DNA of 64,000 nucleotides from Yersinia frederiksenii ATCC 33641 (lineage in GTDB: Bacteria > Pseudomonadota > Gammaproteobacteria > Enterobacterales > Enterobacteriaceae), in assembly GCF_000754805.1 (NCBI RefSeq), contig NZ_KN150731.1:4741642-4805641 (forward strand), written 5' to 3'. Both the position numbers and the translations under genes were made by a program. The notes below the pieces were generated by a model that was not told the origin of the DNA, ran no database searches, and worked only from the letters and a program-made list of their open reading frames with translations. Below, in pieces: positions 29,844 to 40,600 of this stretch (position 1 is the first letter of the stretch; the number at the start of each line of letters is the position of its first letter).

Positions 29844-29873
29844 TAGAGTTGGGCCTCTTTAGGAATAATCCTA
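29844..29873 (+). promoter_or_regulatory. flhDC -10 element and RcsAB box
   Basis: TAGAGT (29844-29849) is the likely -10, giving a start near 29856. TAGGAATAATCCTA (29860-29873) matches the RcsAB box in 12 of 14 positions and would cover about +5 to +18, where E. coli also has its repressing RcsB site. The flhDC leader is then about 265 bases. Confidence 0.78.
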
Positions 29874-30122
29874 ATGTTTTGTAAGAAAAGTTTCATGGTG
29901 TAGGTGCAATATTAGAGCTGCATAAAACTTCAGCAGCCAAGACCTGTAACAGGTTATTTAATACCAAAATGGTATTTTCGTCATATAGCACCAGTATGGT
30001 TTCAATTACTTTTAGTTCTATAGGTTCTAATTAACTGTATAACGGGAAGGATCCCAGGTCTTGGGTGAAGAATACTATCATCCAACTTATGTTTTAAAAC
30101 ATAATCAGTCGGGATGTTTAAA

Positions 30123-30473
30123 ATGAGTACGTCTGAATTACTCAAACATATTTACGATATTAATTTGTCATACTTGCTTTTAGCACAACGGTTAATTAAC
30201 GATGAGAAAGCCTCAGCGATGTTTCGTCTGGGTATTACCGACACCATGGCTGATGCATTATCACAGTTAACATTACCGCAGATGGTTAAATTAGCTGAGA
30301 CTAACCAATTGGTGTGTCATTTCCGCTTTAGTGATCACAATACTATTCATCATCTAACGAAAGAATCTCGTGTGGATGATTTGCAGCAAATCCACACAGG
30401 AATTTTATTGTCGAGCCACTTACTCCACGAGCTATCGTTAAAAGACGGTAGTGCGCCTAAGAAAAGAGCATGA
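30123..30473 (+). CDS. flhD: Flagellar master regulator FlhD
   Basis: A 116-residue subunit of the FlhD4C2 activator that turns on class II flagellar promoters. [20 protein letters not shown] matches E. coli FlhD almost exactly, which fixes the start at 30123 rather than the in-frame ATG 30114. Helical throughout; the conserved CHFRF segment lies in the middle. flhC follows after 3 bases. Regulated from the CRP/RcsAB promoter region upstream. Confidence 0.96.
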   Translation: MSTSELLKHIYDINLSYLLLAQRLINDEKASAMFRLGITDTMADALSQLTLPQMVKLAETNQLVCHFRFSDHNTIHHLTKESRVDDLQQIHTGILLSSHLLHELSLKDGSAPKKRA

Positions 30474-30476
30474 CTA

Positions 30477-31058
30477 ATGGTTGAGAAAAGTATTGTCCAG
30501 GAAGCCAAAGACATTCATTTGGCAATGGAGTTGATAACTTTAGGTGCGCGTTTACAGATGCTTGAAAGCGAAACGCAACTTAGCCGAGGGCGTTTAATTA
30601 AGCTTTATAAAGAGCTGAGAGGCAGTCCACCACCGAAAGGAATGTTACCGTTTTCGACCGATTGGTTTATGACCTGGGAACAAAATATTCACTCATCGAT
30701 GTTTTATAACGCTTATAGCTTTTTGCTAAAAAGTGGTCAATGCACTGGTGTTGAGGCCGTCATTAAGGCTTATCGTCTTTACCTAGAACAGTGTCCGGAT
30801 CAGTCTGGAATAGCGCCATTACTGGCGTTAACACGAGCCTGGACTCTGGTTCGATTCGTTGACAGTGGTATGTTGCAACTTTCCGGTTGTAGCTGTTGCG
30901 GTGGGACTTTTATCACCCATGCACATCAACCACGAAACAGCTTTGTTTGCAGTCTCTGCCAGCCACCTTCCCGCGCAGTAAAAAAACGTAAACTTTCTCC
31001 GCAATCTGCCGATATAACTTCACAACTGCTGGATGAGCAGGTTAGACGCGCAGTTTGA
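30477..31058 (+). CDS. flhC: Flagellar master regulator FlhC
   Basis: A 193-residue DNA-binding partner of Flh[21 protein letters not shown] matches E. coli FlhC, and the zinc-site Cys residues are visible in the CSCCGG and CSLCQPP segments. The start codon lies 3 bases after the flhD stop, indicating translational coupling. The 3' end of the gene contains a sigma-28 promoter for motAB. Confidence 0.96.
   Translation: MVEKSIVQEAKDIHLAMELITLGARLQMLESETQLSRGRLIKLYKELRGSPPPKGMLPFSTDWFMTWEQNIHSSMFYNAYSFLLKSGQCTGVEAVIKAYRLYLEQCPDQSGIAPLLALTRAWTLVRFVDSGMLQLSGCSCCGGTFITHAHQPRNSFVCSLCQPPSRAVKKRKLSPQSADITSQLLDEQVRRAV
30989..31015 (+). promoter_or_regulatory. Sigma-28 (FliA) promoter of motA, inside flhC
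   Basis: TAAACTTT, 11 bases, GCCGATAT: 7 of 8 at both elements. It lies within the flhC coding region, as in E. coli, about 190 bases before motA. Confidence 0.88.
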
Positions 31059-31081
31059 GTTTTTTTGAATTGTCAGAATTT

Positions 31082-31121
31082 CCGGTTACAGCAGGGGTAT
31101 GGATACCGTTCCTGTAACCGG
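31082..31121 (+). other. Hairpin between flhC and motA
   Basis: CCGGTTACAG (31082-31091) pairs with CTGTAACCGG (31112-31121), a 10-base-pair stem. It would separate the flhDC and motA transcripts or protect one end; there is no T-run. Confidence 0.55.
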
Positions 31122-31194
31122 TTAATGGCAGCCACCAGACTCAAAGAGCGCTAACGCCTCACCTTCCACCCACACACTTTGCTAAGGATATCGC

Positions 31195-32082
31195 GTGTTA
31201 GTTATTTTGGGTTATATCGTGGTCTTAGGTGCGGTTTTTGGCGGCTACATCATTGTTGGTGGTCACCTAGGCGCATTATATCAACCCGCCGAGTTTTTAA
31301 TTATCGGTGGGGCCGGTATTGGCGCGTTTATTGTGGGAAACAATGGTAAAGCGATAAAAGCCACAATGAAGGCAATGCCAAAATTGATGCGTCGCTCTAA
31401 ATATAACAAAGTCCTCTATATGGACTTAATGGCGCTGCTTTACCGCTTATTAGCTAAATCCCGCCAGCAGGGAATGCTTTCACTGGAACGCGATATAGAA
31501 AGTCCATTGGAAAGCGAAATTTTCTCTAATTATCCGAGGATCTTGGCCGATAAGGTATTAGTCGAGTTTATTACTGACTATTTGCGGTTAATTGTTAGTG
31601 GAAATATGAACGCTTTTGAAATCGAAGCTTTGATGGATGAAGAGATCGAAACTCACGAGCAAGAATGCGAAGTTCCGGCTGGCAGTTTAGCCATGGTGGG
31701 AGACTCTTTACCTGCATTCGGTATTGTCGCGGCAGTCATGGGAGTCGTGCATGCACTGGCTTCCGCAGACCGGCCGGCAGCAGAGCTTGGGGCGCTAATT
31801 GCTCATGCGATGGTGGGGACATTTCTGGGTATTTTGTTGGCATATGGGTTTATCTCACCTTTGGCCACCTTGTTACGTCAGCAGAGTGCAGAAACAACCA
31901 AAATGATGCAATGCATCAAGGTGACTCTGCTTTCCAGTCTCAACGGATATGCGCCGCAAATCGCAGTGGAATTTGGTCGTAAAACGCTCTACACCACTGA
32001 ACGCCCATCGTTTATTGAGTTGGAAGAGCATGTGCGCAGAGTGAAAGCTCCAGCACCGCAAGCGACAGAAGAGGACGCATGA
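31195..32082 (+). CDS. motA: Flagellar stator protein MotA
   Basis: A 295-residue inner-membrane protein, same length as in E. coli, forming the proton-driven stator with MotB. Four transmembrane segments; the large cytoplasmic loop carries the rotor-contact charged residues (E. coli Arg90, Glu98 region SLERDIE). It starts at GTG 31195, as in E. coli, with TAAGGA upstream. motB overlaps its end by 4 bases. Confidence 0.96.
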   Translation: MLVILGYIVVLGAVFGGYIIVGGHLGALYQPAEFLIIGGAGIGAFIVGNNGKAIKATMKAMPKLMRRSKYNKVLYMDLMALLYRLLAKSRQQGMLSLERDIESPLESEIFSNYPRILADKVLVEFITDYLRLIVSGNMNAFEIEALMDEEIETHEQECEVPAGSLAMVGDSLPAFGIVAAVMGVVHALASADRPAAELGALIAHAMVGTFLGILLAYGFISPLATLLRQQSAETTKMMQCIKVTLLSSLNGYAPQIAVEFGRKTLYTTERPSFIELEEHVRRVKAPAPQATEEDA

Positions 32083-33278
32083 AGCATCAGAACCACCCCG
32101 TTATTCTGGTCAAAAAGCGTAAAGCTAAACATGGCGCTGCCCATCATGGCGGGTCATGGAAAATTGCTTACGCTGACTTTATGACGGCAATGATGGCCTT
32201 CTTTCTGGTGATGTGGTTGTTGTCTGTGTCCAGCCCGCAAGAGCTTACGCAGATTGCTGAATATTTTCGTACCCCTTTGAAAGTCGCACTGACCAGCGGT
32301 GATAAAAGTAGCTCTAGTACCAGCCCAATTCCAGGGGGCGGTGATGACCCTACTCAGCAAGTGGGCGAGGTGCGTAAGCATATTGATTCCGAAGAGAGTC
32401 GGAAAGAAGAGTATCGGCTCAATAAGTTACGCGAAAAACTGGATCAATTAATTGAATCTGACCCGAGGCTGAGAGCATTACGGCCACATTTGCTGATTAA
32501 CATGATGGATGAAGGGCTGAGAATTCAGATAATCGATAGCCAAAACCGGCCGATGTTCAAGATGGGGAGTGCTCAGGTTGAGCCCTATATGCGCGATATT
32601 TTACGTGCAATCGCGCCAATCCTGAATGACATACCGAACAAAATCAGTCTGTCTGGTCATACCGATGATCTGCCTTATGCGACGGGTGAACGCGGTTACA
32701 GTAACTGGGAGTTATCAGCGGATCGTGCCAATGCTTCACGGCGTGAATTGCTGATTGGCGGTTTAGATGAAGGCAAGGTCTTGCGCGTGGTGGGTATGGC
32801 ATCGACGATGCGGCTAAAAGAGCAGACCGCAGATGATCCGGTTAACCGACGCATCAGTATTTTGGTTCTGAATAAACAGACTCAGCATGATATTGAGCAT
32901 GAGAATTTAGATAACAAAGCACTGGATATTGAAAAAGCCGAGAGCTTGAAGCAGGTTGATTCCACAGGCACGACGCCAGTGATACCCGCGCCAACTGCTG
33001 CAACAACGCAGGTTGCTATCCCGGCAACGCCTGCGGTAACAGCGGATGGTGCTAAATCACCGGCGCAACCTGTCACCACGGGTTCAGCGCCAGCGACAAT
33101 ACCGGCGACGGCAACCACCGAGCCGGTGAAAGCGGCAGTGCAGCCAGTAGCAACACCACAAACACAACAATCGAGCACGGGGAACATAACTCCGGTTGCC
33201 AACCGGCCAACGACATCGTTGCCAGCGGCACCTGCAAGTGATGTACCGGTCTCTCCGACAAGCCGCGACGCACAGTAG
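32079..33278 (+). CDS. motB: Flagellar stator protein MotB with extended C-terminal tail
   Basis: A 399-residue stator protein with one N-terminal transmembrane helix carrying the proton-binding Asp ([17 protein letters not shown]) and a periplasmic OmpA-like peptidoglycan-binding domain ([13 protein letters not shown]...NWELSADRA). E. coli MotB is 308 residues; the extra 90 or so here form a Pro/Ala/Thr-rich, low-complexity tail after about residue 300. It overlaps motA by ATGA-type coupling. The tail looks disordered and its role is unknown. Confidence 0.94.
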   Translation: MKHQNHPVILVKKRKAKHGAAHHGGSWKIAYADFMTAMMAFFLVMWLLSVSSPQELTQIAEYFRTPLKVALTSGDKSSSSTSPIPGGGDDPTQQVGEVRKHIDSEESRKEEYRLNKLREKLDQLIESDPRLRALRPHLLINMMDEGLRIQIIDSQNRPMFKMGSAQVEPYMRDILRAIAPILNDIPNKISLSGHTDDLPYATGERGYSNWELSADRANASRRELLIGGLDEGKVLRVVGMASTMRLKEQTADDPVNRRISILVLNKQTQHDIEHENLDNKALDIEKAESLKQVDSTGTTPVIPAPTAATTQVAIPATPAVTADGAKSPAQPVTTGSAPATIPATATTEPVKAAVQPVATPQTQQSSTGNITPVANRPTTSLPAAPASDVPVSPTSRDAQ

Positions 33279-33288
33279 AGGTGACACC

Positions 33289-35343
33289 GTGAGCATGGAT
33301 ATTACCGCGTTTTATCAGACTTTCTTTGATGAAGCAGATGAATTGCTGGCAGATATGGAACAGCATTTGTTATTGCTGGATCCGCTAGCACCAGACAATG
33401 AACAACTCAACGCCATTTTCCGTGCCGCGCATTCGATCAAGGGCGGTGCAGCGACATTTGGTTTTTCGGTATTACAAGAAACAACCCATCTGTTGGAAAA
33501 CCTGTTGGATGGTGCCCGTCGCGACGAAATGCGCTTAAGCACTGATATCATCAACCTGTTTTTGGAAACGAAAGATATTATGCAGGAACAGTTGGACGCC
33601 TATAAAACCTCTCAAGAACCTAATGCGGAAAGCTTTGAGTATATTTGTCACGCATTGCGCCAACTGGCACTCGAGGCTTTAGAGCAGCAAGGTAACACCA
33701 GCAATACACCGGTAACCGAGCTTAGCAGTACAGCTACTCCGGTAGCTGAAAGCAAAACGGGTGGCAAGGCTCCGGCTCTGGTGCAGGGCGGCATGCGTAT
33801 TCGTCTCTCTGGTCTGAAAGAACAAGAAATCCCGCTGATGTTGGAAGAACTGGGCAATCTGGGTGAAGTCAAAGATCCGCATCAAACGGCGAATAGTCTT
33901 GAAGCGACACTAATTACGTCGGTCAGTGAAGATGATATCAGCGCGGTGCTTTGTTTCGTGCTTGAGCCAGAGCAAATTAGTTTTGTACCAGATGAGTTTG
34001 CGCAAGAGCCACAGGCTGAAACTGTGGTTGCAGCAGTGCCTCAAACCGTGCAGACACCGGTTGCAGAGATCAAAAGCGTCGCAAAAACCGATGTGATTGC
34101 CGCCCCTACCAGTGCTGAACATGTTAAACCGAAAGCTAAAGCGAGCGAATCTACCAGCATCCGGGTGGCGGTCGAAAAAGTTGACCAACTGATTAATCTG
34201 GTGGGTGAACTGGTGATTACCCAATCGATGCTGGCACAACGTTCTAGCACCTTGGATCCCGTAATTAATGGTGATTTGCTTAATAGCATGGGGCAGTTGG
34301 AGCGCAATGCGCGCGACTTGCAAGAGTCGGTGATGTCTATCCGTATGATGCCGATGGAGTATGTCTTTAGCCGCTTCCCTCGATTAGTCCGCGATTTGGC
34401 CAGCAAATTGAATAAGCAGGTTGAACTGACCTTACTTGGCAGCTCAACTGAACTGGATAAAAGCCTGATTGAACGCATTATTGACCCATTAACCCATCTG
34501 GTCCGTAACAGTCTGGACCACGGAATTGAGGATGTGCAAACGCGTATCGCCGCGGGGAAACAACCGGTAGGGAATCTGACACTGTCAGCAGAACATCAGG
34601 GCGGCAATATTTGCATTGAAGTACTGGATGACGGCGCAGGCCTTAATCGGCAGAAAATTCTGGCGAAAGCGCAATCGCAGGGGATGGCTGTTAATGAGCA
34701 TATGAGTGATGAAGACGTCGGGATGCTGATTTTTGCCCCCGGCTTCTCGACTGCCGAGCAGGTTACAGATGTTTCCGGCCGTGGTGTTGGAATGGACGTG
34801 GTTAAGCGGAACATTCAGGAGATGGGTGGCCACGTGCAAGTCAGTTTCCAGGCGGGTAAAGGGACGTCCATTCGTATCTTGCTACCATTGACGCTGGCTA
34901 TCCTTGACGGCATGTCCGTTAAGGTCAGTGATGAAGTCTTTATTTTACCATTGAATGCCGTAATGGAATCACTGCAACCATTAGCTGAAGATTTACATCC
35001 ACTTGCTGGTGGCGAACGCGTGTTGCAAGTGCGTGGTGAATATTTGCCATTGGTTGAATTGTTCCGAGTCTTTGATGTTGAGAATGCGAAAACAGAGGCC
35101 ACTCAAGGTATCGTTGTGATTTTGCAAAGTGCCGGTCGTCGTTATGCACTCCTGGTAGACCAATTGATTGGCCAACATCAGGTGGTGGTGAAAAACCTGG
35201 AAAGTAACTATCGCAAGGTGCCAGGTATTTCAGCGGCCACTATTTTGGGTGATGGTAGCGTGGCGTTAATCGTTGATGTGTCGGCATTGCAGGCTTTAAA
35301 TCGGGAAAAGCGTGTAATAGCTGATGACACAGCTGCTGCATAG
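33289..35343 (+). CDS. cheA: Chemotaxis histidine kinase CheA
   Basis: A 684-residue cytoplasmic kinase. The order is P1 Hpt domain with the phosphorylated His48 (RAAHSIKGG), P2 CheY/CheB-binding, P3 dimerisation, P4 ATPase (NSLDHGIED, DDGAGLN, GRGVGMDVV), and P5 CheW-like domain. GTG 33289 is chosen because it gives the E. coli start MSMDI and His48 numbering; a longer upstream reading overlaps motB. Linkers around P2 (P/A/T/V rich) make it about 30 residues longer than E. coli CheA. Confidence 0.96.
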   Translation: MSMDITAFYQTFFDEADELLADMEQHLLLLDPLAPDNEQLNAIFRAAHSIKGGAATFGFSVLQETTHLLENLLDGARRDEMRLSTDIINLFLETKDIMQEQLDAYKTSQEPNAESFEYICHALRQLALEALEQQGNTSNTPVTELSSTATPVAESKTGGKAPALVQGGMRIRLSGLKEQEIPLMLEELGNLGEVKDPHQTANSLEATLITSVSEDDISAVLCFVLEPEQISFVPDEFAQEPQAETVVAAVPQTVQTPVAEIKSVAKTDVIAAPTSAEHVKPKAKASESTSIRVAVEKVDQLINLVGELVITQSMLAQRSSTLDPVINGDLLNSMGQLERNARDLQESVMSIRMMPMEYVFSRFPRLVRDLASKLNKQVELTLLGSSTELDKSLIERIIDPLTHLVRNSLDHGIEDVQTRIAAGKQPVGNLTLSAEHQGGNICIEVLDDGAGLNRQKILAKAQSQGMAVNEHMSDEDVGMLIFAPGFSTAEQVTDVSGRGVGMDVVKRNIQEMGGHVQVSFQAGKGTSIRILLPLTLAILDGMSVKVSDEVFILPLNAVMESLQPLAEDLHPLAGGERVLQVRGEYLPLVELFRVFDVENAKTEATQGIVVILQSAGRRYALLVDQLIGQHQVVVKNLESNYRKVPGISAATILGDGSVALIVDVSALQALNREKRVIADDTAAA

Positions 35344-35462
35344 CAGAAGTACCGGTATGAAACCTGTATGAAACCCGTAATAAAACAGGTATAGGGCCGT
35401 GAGGTTTGTTCCCAGCCCTAAAAACAAACATAAATTCAACCTATTGATTGAAGGGTAAAAAC

Positions 35463-35960
35463 ATGGCAGGACTAGCAACCGTCACGAAGCTGGCTGGCGA
35501 AACGGTAGGACAAGAGTTCCTGATTTTTACGCTGGGCGCTGAAGAGTACGGCATTGATATTTTGAAAGTACAAGAGATCCGTGGCTATGACCAGGTGACT
35601 CGCATCGCTAACACCCCAACTTTCATTAAAGGGGTTACTAACTTACGCGGTGTTATTGTTCCTATTATTGACCTACGGGTTAAATTTGCTCAACAGGGTG
35701 TCAGTTATAACGAAAATACCGTGGTTATCGTGCTGAATTTTGATCAGCGTGTGGTCGGTATTGTGGTCGACGGAGTCTCTGATGTGCTGTCATTGACCAC
35801 CGAACAAATCCGCCCGGCCCCTGAGTTTGCTGTGACTTTGGCAACCGAATACCTAACTGGTTTAGGTTCACTTGGGGAAAGGATGCTGATTTTAGTCGAT
35901 ATTGAAAAGCTACTGAGCAGTGAAGAGATGTCACTGATTGATTCAGTGGTTAAAGGCTAA
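35463..35960 (+). CDS. cheW: Chemotaxis coupling protein CheW
   Basis: A 165-residue adaptor that links chemoreceptors to CheA. It matches E. coli CheW (167): [33 protein letters not shown], and the C-terminal IEKLL. The start is ATG 35463, preceded by AAGGG; an in-frame TTG at 35448 is less likely. It ends the motA-motB-cheA-cheW unit before tsr. Confidence 0.96.
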   Translation: MAGLATVTKLAGETVGQEFLIFTLGAEEYGIDILKVQEIRGYDQVTRIANTPTFIKGVTNLRGVIVPIIDLRVKFAQQGVSYNENTVVIVLNFDQRVVGIVVDGVSDVLSLTTEQIRPAPEFAVTLATEYLTGLGSLGERMLILVDIEKLLSSEEMSLIDSVVKG

Positions 35961-36069
35961 GTTCTTAATTCTCGGTCATTGGGGTGAATGCAGATAACTA
36001 TCGCCCCGAATGACCACCACAAAGCATTAACACCCAGCTACACCCCGTTAAAATAATGTCTCATCCCGG

Positions 36070-36096
36070 TAAAGTTCCCCCCTTTAGTGCCGATAA
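36070..36096 (+). promoter_or_regulatory. Sigma-28 promoter of tsr
   Basis: TAAAGTTC, 11 bases, GCCGATAA: 7 of 8 and 8 of 8 matches. It lies about 65 bases before the tsr start, giving the receptor genes their own FliA-driven transcription. Confidence 0.9.
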
Positions 36097-36161
36097 CACA
36101 CTTAATTAGACGTCTTATGTTTTGGCGTACCTGTGTTTTGACGTATTTATGAAGGGATAAC

Positions 36162-37835
36162 ATGTTCAAGCGTATGAAAGTGGTCACCAGCCTGCTGCTG
36201 GTGTTAGTACTATTTGGTGCCTTACAACTGGTTTCCGGTGGGCTTTTCTTTAACTCACTGAAAAATGACAAAGAAAACTTTGCGGTTTTACAAGTTATCC
36301 GTCAACAACAGTCAGTTTTAAATGAAAGCTGGGTCAATCTGCTGCAAACACGTAATACACTCAACCGTGCTGGTATCCGTTACATGATGGATGTGAATCA
36401 CACGGGGAGTGGCCCGACGGTGAATGATCTATTGGCTTCAGCCAAAGGGACATTGGGCGTGGCTGAGGAGCGTTTTAAAAGCTATGAGCAGATCCCGCTG
36501 GATAGTCGACAAGACCCAGAGTCAGCTAAAAAATTAAAACAGACCTATGACCAATACTTTGGTGCCTTGACCGAACTTATCCAGTTAATGGAAGCGGGCA
36601 AAATCAATGAATTCTTCGATCAACCGACCTCGAGTTTCCAAAATGCCTTTGAGCATGACTATAACACTTATCTAACACAAAACGATCGTCTGTACGCCTC
36701 CGCAGTGGAAGATAGCAATCAATCCTTCAGTTTTGCCATGGGAGTGATTGTTACTGTACTGATTGTGGTATTAGCGGTGGTTATCGTTGTGTGGCTGGGT
36801 ATGCAGCACATCTTGATTAATCCACTGAAGCACTTGATAGAACATATCAAATATATTGCCAATGGTGATTTAACCCAGACTATTGAAGTGCATAGCCGCA
36901 ACGAAATGGGCACCTTGGCTGCCAGCCTGAAACATATGCAATCTGAATTGGTGACCACTGTCAGTGATGTGCGCTTAGGGGCAGATGCTATTTATAGCGG
37001 TGCATCAGAAATTGCTGCCGGTAACAACGACTTGTCCGCCCGTACTGAACAGCAAGCCGCATCATTGGAAGAAACTGCCGCCAGCATGGAGCAACTCACC
37101 GCCACAGTGAAACAGAATGCGGAAAATGCCCGTCAGGCCAGCCAACTGGCATTGAGTGCATCAGAAACCGCGCAAAAAGGCGGAAAAGTGGTGGCTAATG
37201 TGGTGCAAACCATGCACGAGATTGCCGGTAGCTCACAAAAGATTGCTGATATTACCAGTGTCATTGACGGTATCGCTTTCCAAACCAACATTCTGGCTTT
37301 AAATGCAGCGGTTGAAGCCGCGCGTGCCGGTGAGCAAGGCCGAGGTTTTGCGGTGGTTGCTGGTGAAGTCCGTAATCTGGCACAGCGTAGTGCACAAGCA
37401 GCAAAAGAAATTAAAGGTTTGATCGAAGATTCGGTCAGCCGTGTCGACATGGGCTCGGTTCTGGTTGAAAGCGCCGGCGAAACCATGGGCGATATCGTTA
37501 ATGCCGTGACCCGCGTCACTGACATCATGGGCGAAATTGCGTCCGCCTCTGATGAGCAAAGCCGTGGTATTGATCAAGTTGGTCAAGCGGTGACCGAAAT
37601 GGACCGTGTCACACAGCAAAACGCCTCTTTGGTGGAAGAGTCTGCTTCTGCCGCCGCAGCACTGGAAGAGCAAGCCAGTATGTTAACCCAATCCATGTCC
37701 GTATTTATCCTGCGTATGGATAACGGTAGTACTACAAGAGATGTGAGAAAACCAAAGCAGCCGACACAGGATCAAAGTGGAGCGGCTAAAAAAACACTGG
37801 GAAGTGACCTGCAAGAGAATTGGGAAACTTTCTAG
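36162..37835 (+). CDS. tsr: Serine chemoreceptor Tsr
   Basis: A 557-residue methyl-accepting receptor. The periplasmic four-helix domain has [18 protein letters not shown], including the Tsr ligand residues Arg64, Asn68 and Arg69, and [10 protein letters not shown] corresponds to the Phe-Phe...Thr of the serine pocket. HAMP, the adaptation helices and the tip [20 protein letters not shown] follow. It ends in NWETF for CheR docking. Strong similarity to E. coli Tsr, here located within the che cluster instead of elsewhere. Confidence 0.93.
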   Translation: MFKRMKVVTSLLLVLVLFGALQLVSGGLFFNSLKNDKENFAVLQVIRQQQSVLNESWVNLLQTRNTLNRAGIRYMMDVNHTGSGPTVNDLLASAKGTLGVAEERFKSYEQIPLDSRQDPESAKKLKQTYDQYFGALTELIQLMEAGKINEFFDQPTSSFQNAFEHDYNTYLTQNDRLYASAVEDSNQSFSFAMGVIVTVLIVVLAVVIVVWLGMQHILINPLKHLIEHIKYIANGDLTQTIEVHSRNEMGTLAASLKHMQSELVTTVSDVRLGADAIYSGASEIAAGNNDLSARTEQQAASLEETAASMEQLTATVKQNAENARQASQLALSASETAQKGGKVVANVVQTMHEIAGSSQKIADITSVIDGIAFQTNILALNAAVEAARAGEQGRGFAVVAGEVRNLAQRSAQAAKEIKGLIEDSVSRVDMGSVLVESAGETMGDIVNAVTRVTDIMGEIASASDEQSRGIDQVGQAVTEMDRVTQQNASLVEESASAAAALEEQASMLTQSMSVFILRMDNGSTTRDVRKPKQPTQDQSGAAKKTLGSDLQENWETF

Positions 37836-37851
37836 ACCCTACATAAAACAA

Positions 37852-37977
37852 TACCCTAAATAATTTGAGTTGCAGGAAGTTGGCAGCTAAGAGAATCCCC
37901 AAGAGCTTACTTTCAGTAAGTGACGGGGGTAAACGAAGGCAGCTAACGTACATGCAGCTTGAAGTATGACGGGGATA
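37852..37977. repeat. ERIC (IRU) element between tsr and tap
   Basis: About 126 bases with imperfect terminal inverted repeats (CCCTAAATAATTTGAG and TTGAAGTATGACGGGG ends) and the conserved core AATCCCC-AGAGCTTAC...GTAAGTGACGGGGGT. The whole can fold into one long hairpin. It lies inside a transcribed intergenic gap, so it will be present in mRNA. Confidence 0.88.
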
Positions 37978-37982
37978 ATTAA

Positions 37983-38002
37983 AGCCGGCCAATGAGCCGG
38001 CT
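37983..38002 (+). other. Hairpin just upstream of tap
   Basis: AGCCGGC (37983-37989) and GCCGGCT (37996-38002), 7 base pairs with a 6-base loop, immediately before the GAGAAGAGG ribosome site of tap. There is no T-run, so it is more likely a modulator of translation than a terminator. Confidence 0.5.
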
Positions 38003-38016
38003 GAGAAGAGGTTACG

Positions 38017-39669
38017 ATGTTTGGCCGAATCCGGATTTCTACCAGCTTTTTCCTGTTACTCATGTTGATTTGCGCAATACAGTTAATTTCGAGTGGTCTG
38101 TCATTTACGGCTTTTCGTTCAGACTATCAAAATTTAAACCGTGTGGATCTCAGTAGTCAGCAACGGGATGCATTAAGCCTCAGTTGGGTATCCTTGCTTC
38201 AGGCGCGTAATACCTTAAACCGAGCGGGGACTCGCTCGGCTCTCAAAGTACCTCAGGAGCAAGTCAATGCGTTAATGGGGAATGCACGTAGCTCATTACA
38301 GAAAGCTGATCTCTATTTTAATCAGTTCCTGGCGGTTCCTCGCCTTGATGAGAGTGATACCGGTGGTGAATTGTTGGATGCCACCAAAAACAGTTATCAG
38401 AACCTGCGGACCTCATTACGAGAGTTAATCGATTTTCTGGAAGCCGGTAATTTACAAGGCTTTATGGACCAACCAACCCAGAAAACACAAGATTTGTTTG
38501 AAGCTGATTTTGTGCAGTATTTGCAGTATGCCAATGAGGTGATTGCTGAAGCAGGCACACAGAATCAGCAAGCTTACCATCTCTCTATGTGGATATTTGG
38601 CGGTGCCATTCTGATGGTAATTGCGATGGCCATTTCTTCACTTGTCTGGCTGCGCACGATGTTTGTTACCCCACTGAAGATTATGCGAGCTCATTTTGAT
38701 CGCATCGCGCAGGGGGATTTATCCGGTCAAATTTATGTCTCTGGTCGCAATGAAATCAGCCAGATGTTTGCCAGCTTACGCACCATGCAGCGGTCGTTAA
38801 TAACGACAGTTAGTCATGTTCGCGATGGCACTGAAGCCATGTTAACGGGCATTCAGGAAATCTCTGCCGGTAACAATGATTTATCAGCACGGACCGAGCA
38901 GCAAGCAGCATCATTGGAACAAACTGCGGCGAGCATGGAGCAGTTAACGGCGACCGTAAAACAGAATGCGGATAACGCCCGTCAAGCCACATTGCTGGCG
39001 CAAGATGCGTCGGGAACGGCGGCCAAAGGAGGGGCATTGGCAGGGAGTGTGGTGACAACAATGCACGATATCGCCACCAGTTCGCAGAAAATCGGCGCTA
39101 TTACTAGTGTTATTGATGGCATTGCATTCCAAACCAATATTTTGGCACTGAATGCGGCGGTTGAGGCTGCCCGCGCGGGTGAGCAAGGACGTGGTTTTGC
39201 GGTAGTCGCGGGTGAAGTGCGTAACCTAGCTCAACGCAGTGCACAGGCAGCAAAAGAAATTAAAGGGTTGATCGAAGAATCGGTCAGCCGTGTTCGCCAG
39301 GGGTCCACACTGGTCGAAAATGCGGGTACTACCATGGAAGAGATCGTTCGCTCAGTGACTCGGGTTACCGACATTATGGGTGAAATCGCTTCCGCTTCGG
39401 ATGAGCAAAGCCGGGGTATTGAGCAGGTTTCACTCGCAGTAACCCAAATGGATCAGGTCACTCAGCAAAACGCCGCATTAGTGGAAGAGGCTGCGGCTGC
39501 GGCTAACGCATTGGAAGAGCAGGCAAGTATGCTCTCTAATGCAGTGTCTGTTTTTCGTTTGGAGCAAGGTAGCGACAACGAGGAGGGGCAGGCGGCAGAC
39601 GGCAGTGGTAAGCAATCGGTTGTAAAAGCAACGGTCGCAAAGGAAAACCCAGATTGTCAAACGGCGTAA
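38017..39669 (+). CDS. tap: Tap-position chemoreceptor with Tsr-like ligand site, no NWETF
   Basis: A 550-residue methyl-accepting receptor directly upstream of cheR, where E. coli has tap. The N-terminus MFGRIRIST resembles Tap, and as in Tap the C-terminus (ending PDCQTA) lacks the NWETF pentapeptide. The periplasmic helix, however, has [11 protein letters not shown], the Arg-Asn-Arg amino-acid site of Tsr-type receptors. HAMP and signalling hairpin are complete. It would depend on neighbouring receptors for CheR docking. The Tap name is by position and end structure; the ligand is unknown, more likely an amino acid than dipeptides. Confidence 0.82.
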   Translation: MFGRIRISTSFFLLLMLICAIQLISSGLSFTAFRSDYQNLNRVDLSSQQRDALSLSWVSLLQARNTLNRAGTRSALKVPQEQVNALMGNARSSLQKADLYFNQFLAVPRLDESDTGGELLDATKNSYQNLRTSLRELIDFLEAGNLQGFMDQPTQKTQDLFEADFVQYLQYANEVIAEAGTQNQQAYHLSMWIFGGAILMVIAMAISSLVWLRTMFVTPLKIMRAHFDRIAQGDLSGQIYVSGRNEISQMFASLRTMQRSLITTVSHVRDGTEAMLTGIQEISAGNNDLSARTEQQAASLEQTAASMEQLTATVKQNADNARQATLLAQDASGTAAKGGALAGSVVTTMHDIATSSQKIGAITSVIDGIAFQTNILALNAAVEAARAGEQGRGFAVVAGEVRNLAQRSAQAAKEIKGLIEESVSRVRQGSTLVENAGTTMEEIVRSVTRVTDIMGEIASASDEQSRGIEQVSLAVTQMDQVTQQNAALVEEAAAAANALEEQASMLSNAVSVFRLEQGSDNEEGQAADGSGKQSVVKATVAKENPDCQTA

Positions 39670-39697
39670 CGAAAACTGTGTTGCGGGGTGAGGCCGG

Positions 39698-40600
39698 ATG
39701 AAACCGTCATCGATGAAGTCATCATTAATGAAAGAATCCACTCAGCCATCACCTCAAGAGTCTGGATCGATTTTGACCCAGATGATTCAGCGGCTCCCGC
39801 TGTCGGATGTGCATTTCCGGCGCATTTGCCAACTTATTTATCAACGAGCCGGGATTGTCTTGGCCGAACACAAACGGGAAATGGTCTATAACCGCTTGGT
39901 CAGGCGGTTAAGGTTGCTCGGGATTAATGATTTTGGTCAATACCTTGCATTGCTGGAAACCGACCCAAACAGTGCAGAGTGGCAGGCGTTTGTTAATGCA
40001 TTGACCACTAACTTGACGGCGTTTTTCCGTGAAGCGCACCATTTTCCGATTCTGGCTGAGCATGCTCGTCAACGAGCGGGGAATTACTCGGTATGGAGTA
40101 CGGCGGCATCGACAGGTGAAGAGCCTTATTCCATCGCCATGACCCTATGTGATGCGTTGGGAAATCGTTCGGGTTCCTGCCATGTATTGGCCAGTGATAT
40201 TGATACGCAAGTGTTGGAGAAAGCCACCAGTGGCGTATACCGACAAGATGAATTGCGCTCGTTGTCAGCACAACAGATGCAGCGCTATTTCTTGCGTGGC
40301 ACTGGGCCTCATCAAGGTATGGTGCGGGTGCGACCGGAGCTTGCCAACATGATTCAGTTCCAGCAACTCAATCTGTTGGCACCTGAGTGGGCACTGCCAG
40401 GGCAGTTTGACGCTATTTTTTGCCGTAACGTGATGATTTATTTTGATAAAGAAACGCAGGAGCGCATTCTGCGTCGCTTTGTCCCTTTGCTAAAACCCGG
40501 AGGCTTGATGTTTGCAGGCCATTCGGAGAATTTCAGTCAAATTAGTCGGGAATTCTATTTGCGCGGGCAGACCGTTTATGGACTGACCAAGGAGAGGTGA
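39698..40600 (+). CDS. cheR: Chemoreceptor methyltransferase CheR
   Basis: A 300-residue SAM-dependent enzyme that methylates glutamates on receptors. It has an N-terminal helical domain ([28 protein letters not shown] is the substrate-recognition region) and the SAM motif [11 protein letters not shown], then [14 protein letters not shown] precedes ATG 39698. Four bases overlap is avoided: its TGA overlaps the cheB ATG. Matches E. coli CheR (286) except for a longer N-terminus. Confidence 0.95.
   Translation: MKPSSMKSSLMKESTQPSPQESGSILTQMIQRLPLSDVHFRRICQLIYQRAGIVLAEHKREMVYNRLVRRLRLLGINDFGQYLALLETDPNSAEWQAFVNALTTNLTAFFREAHHFPILAEHARQRAGNYSVWSTAASTGEEPYSIAMTLCDALGNRSGSCHVLASDIDTQVLEKATSGVYRQDELRSLSAQQMQRYFLRGTGPHQGMVRVRPELANMIQFQQLNLLAPEWALPGQFDAIFCRNVMIYFDKETQERILRRFVPLLKPGGLMFAGHSENFSQISREFYLRGQTVYGLTKER

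Noticed and set aside
33196-33288. Upstream extension of cheA
   Set aside because: It overlaps motB and lacks homology; the GTG at 33289 gives the known CheA start.
37133-37673. Long antisense ORFs over the receptor signalling domains
   Set aside because: A common artefact of the highly conserved signalling hairpin; the same type occurs over all three receptors in the window.
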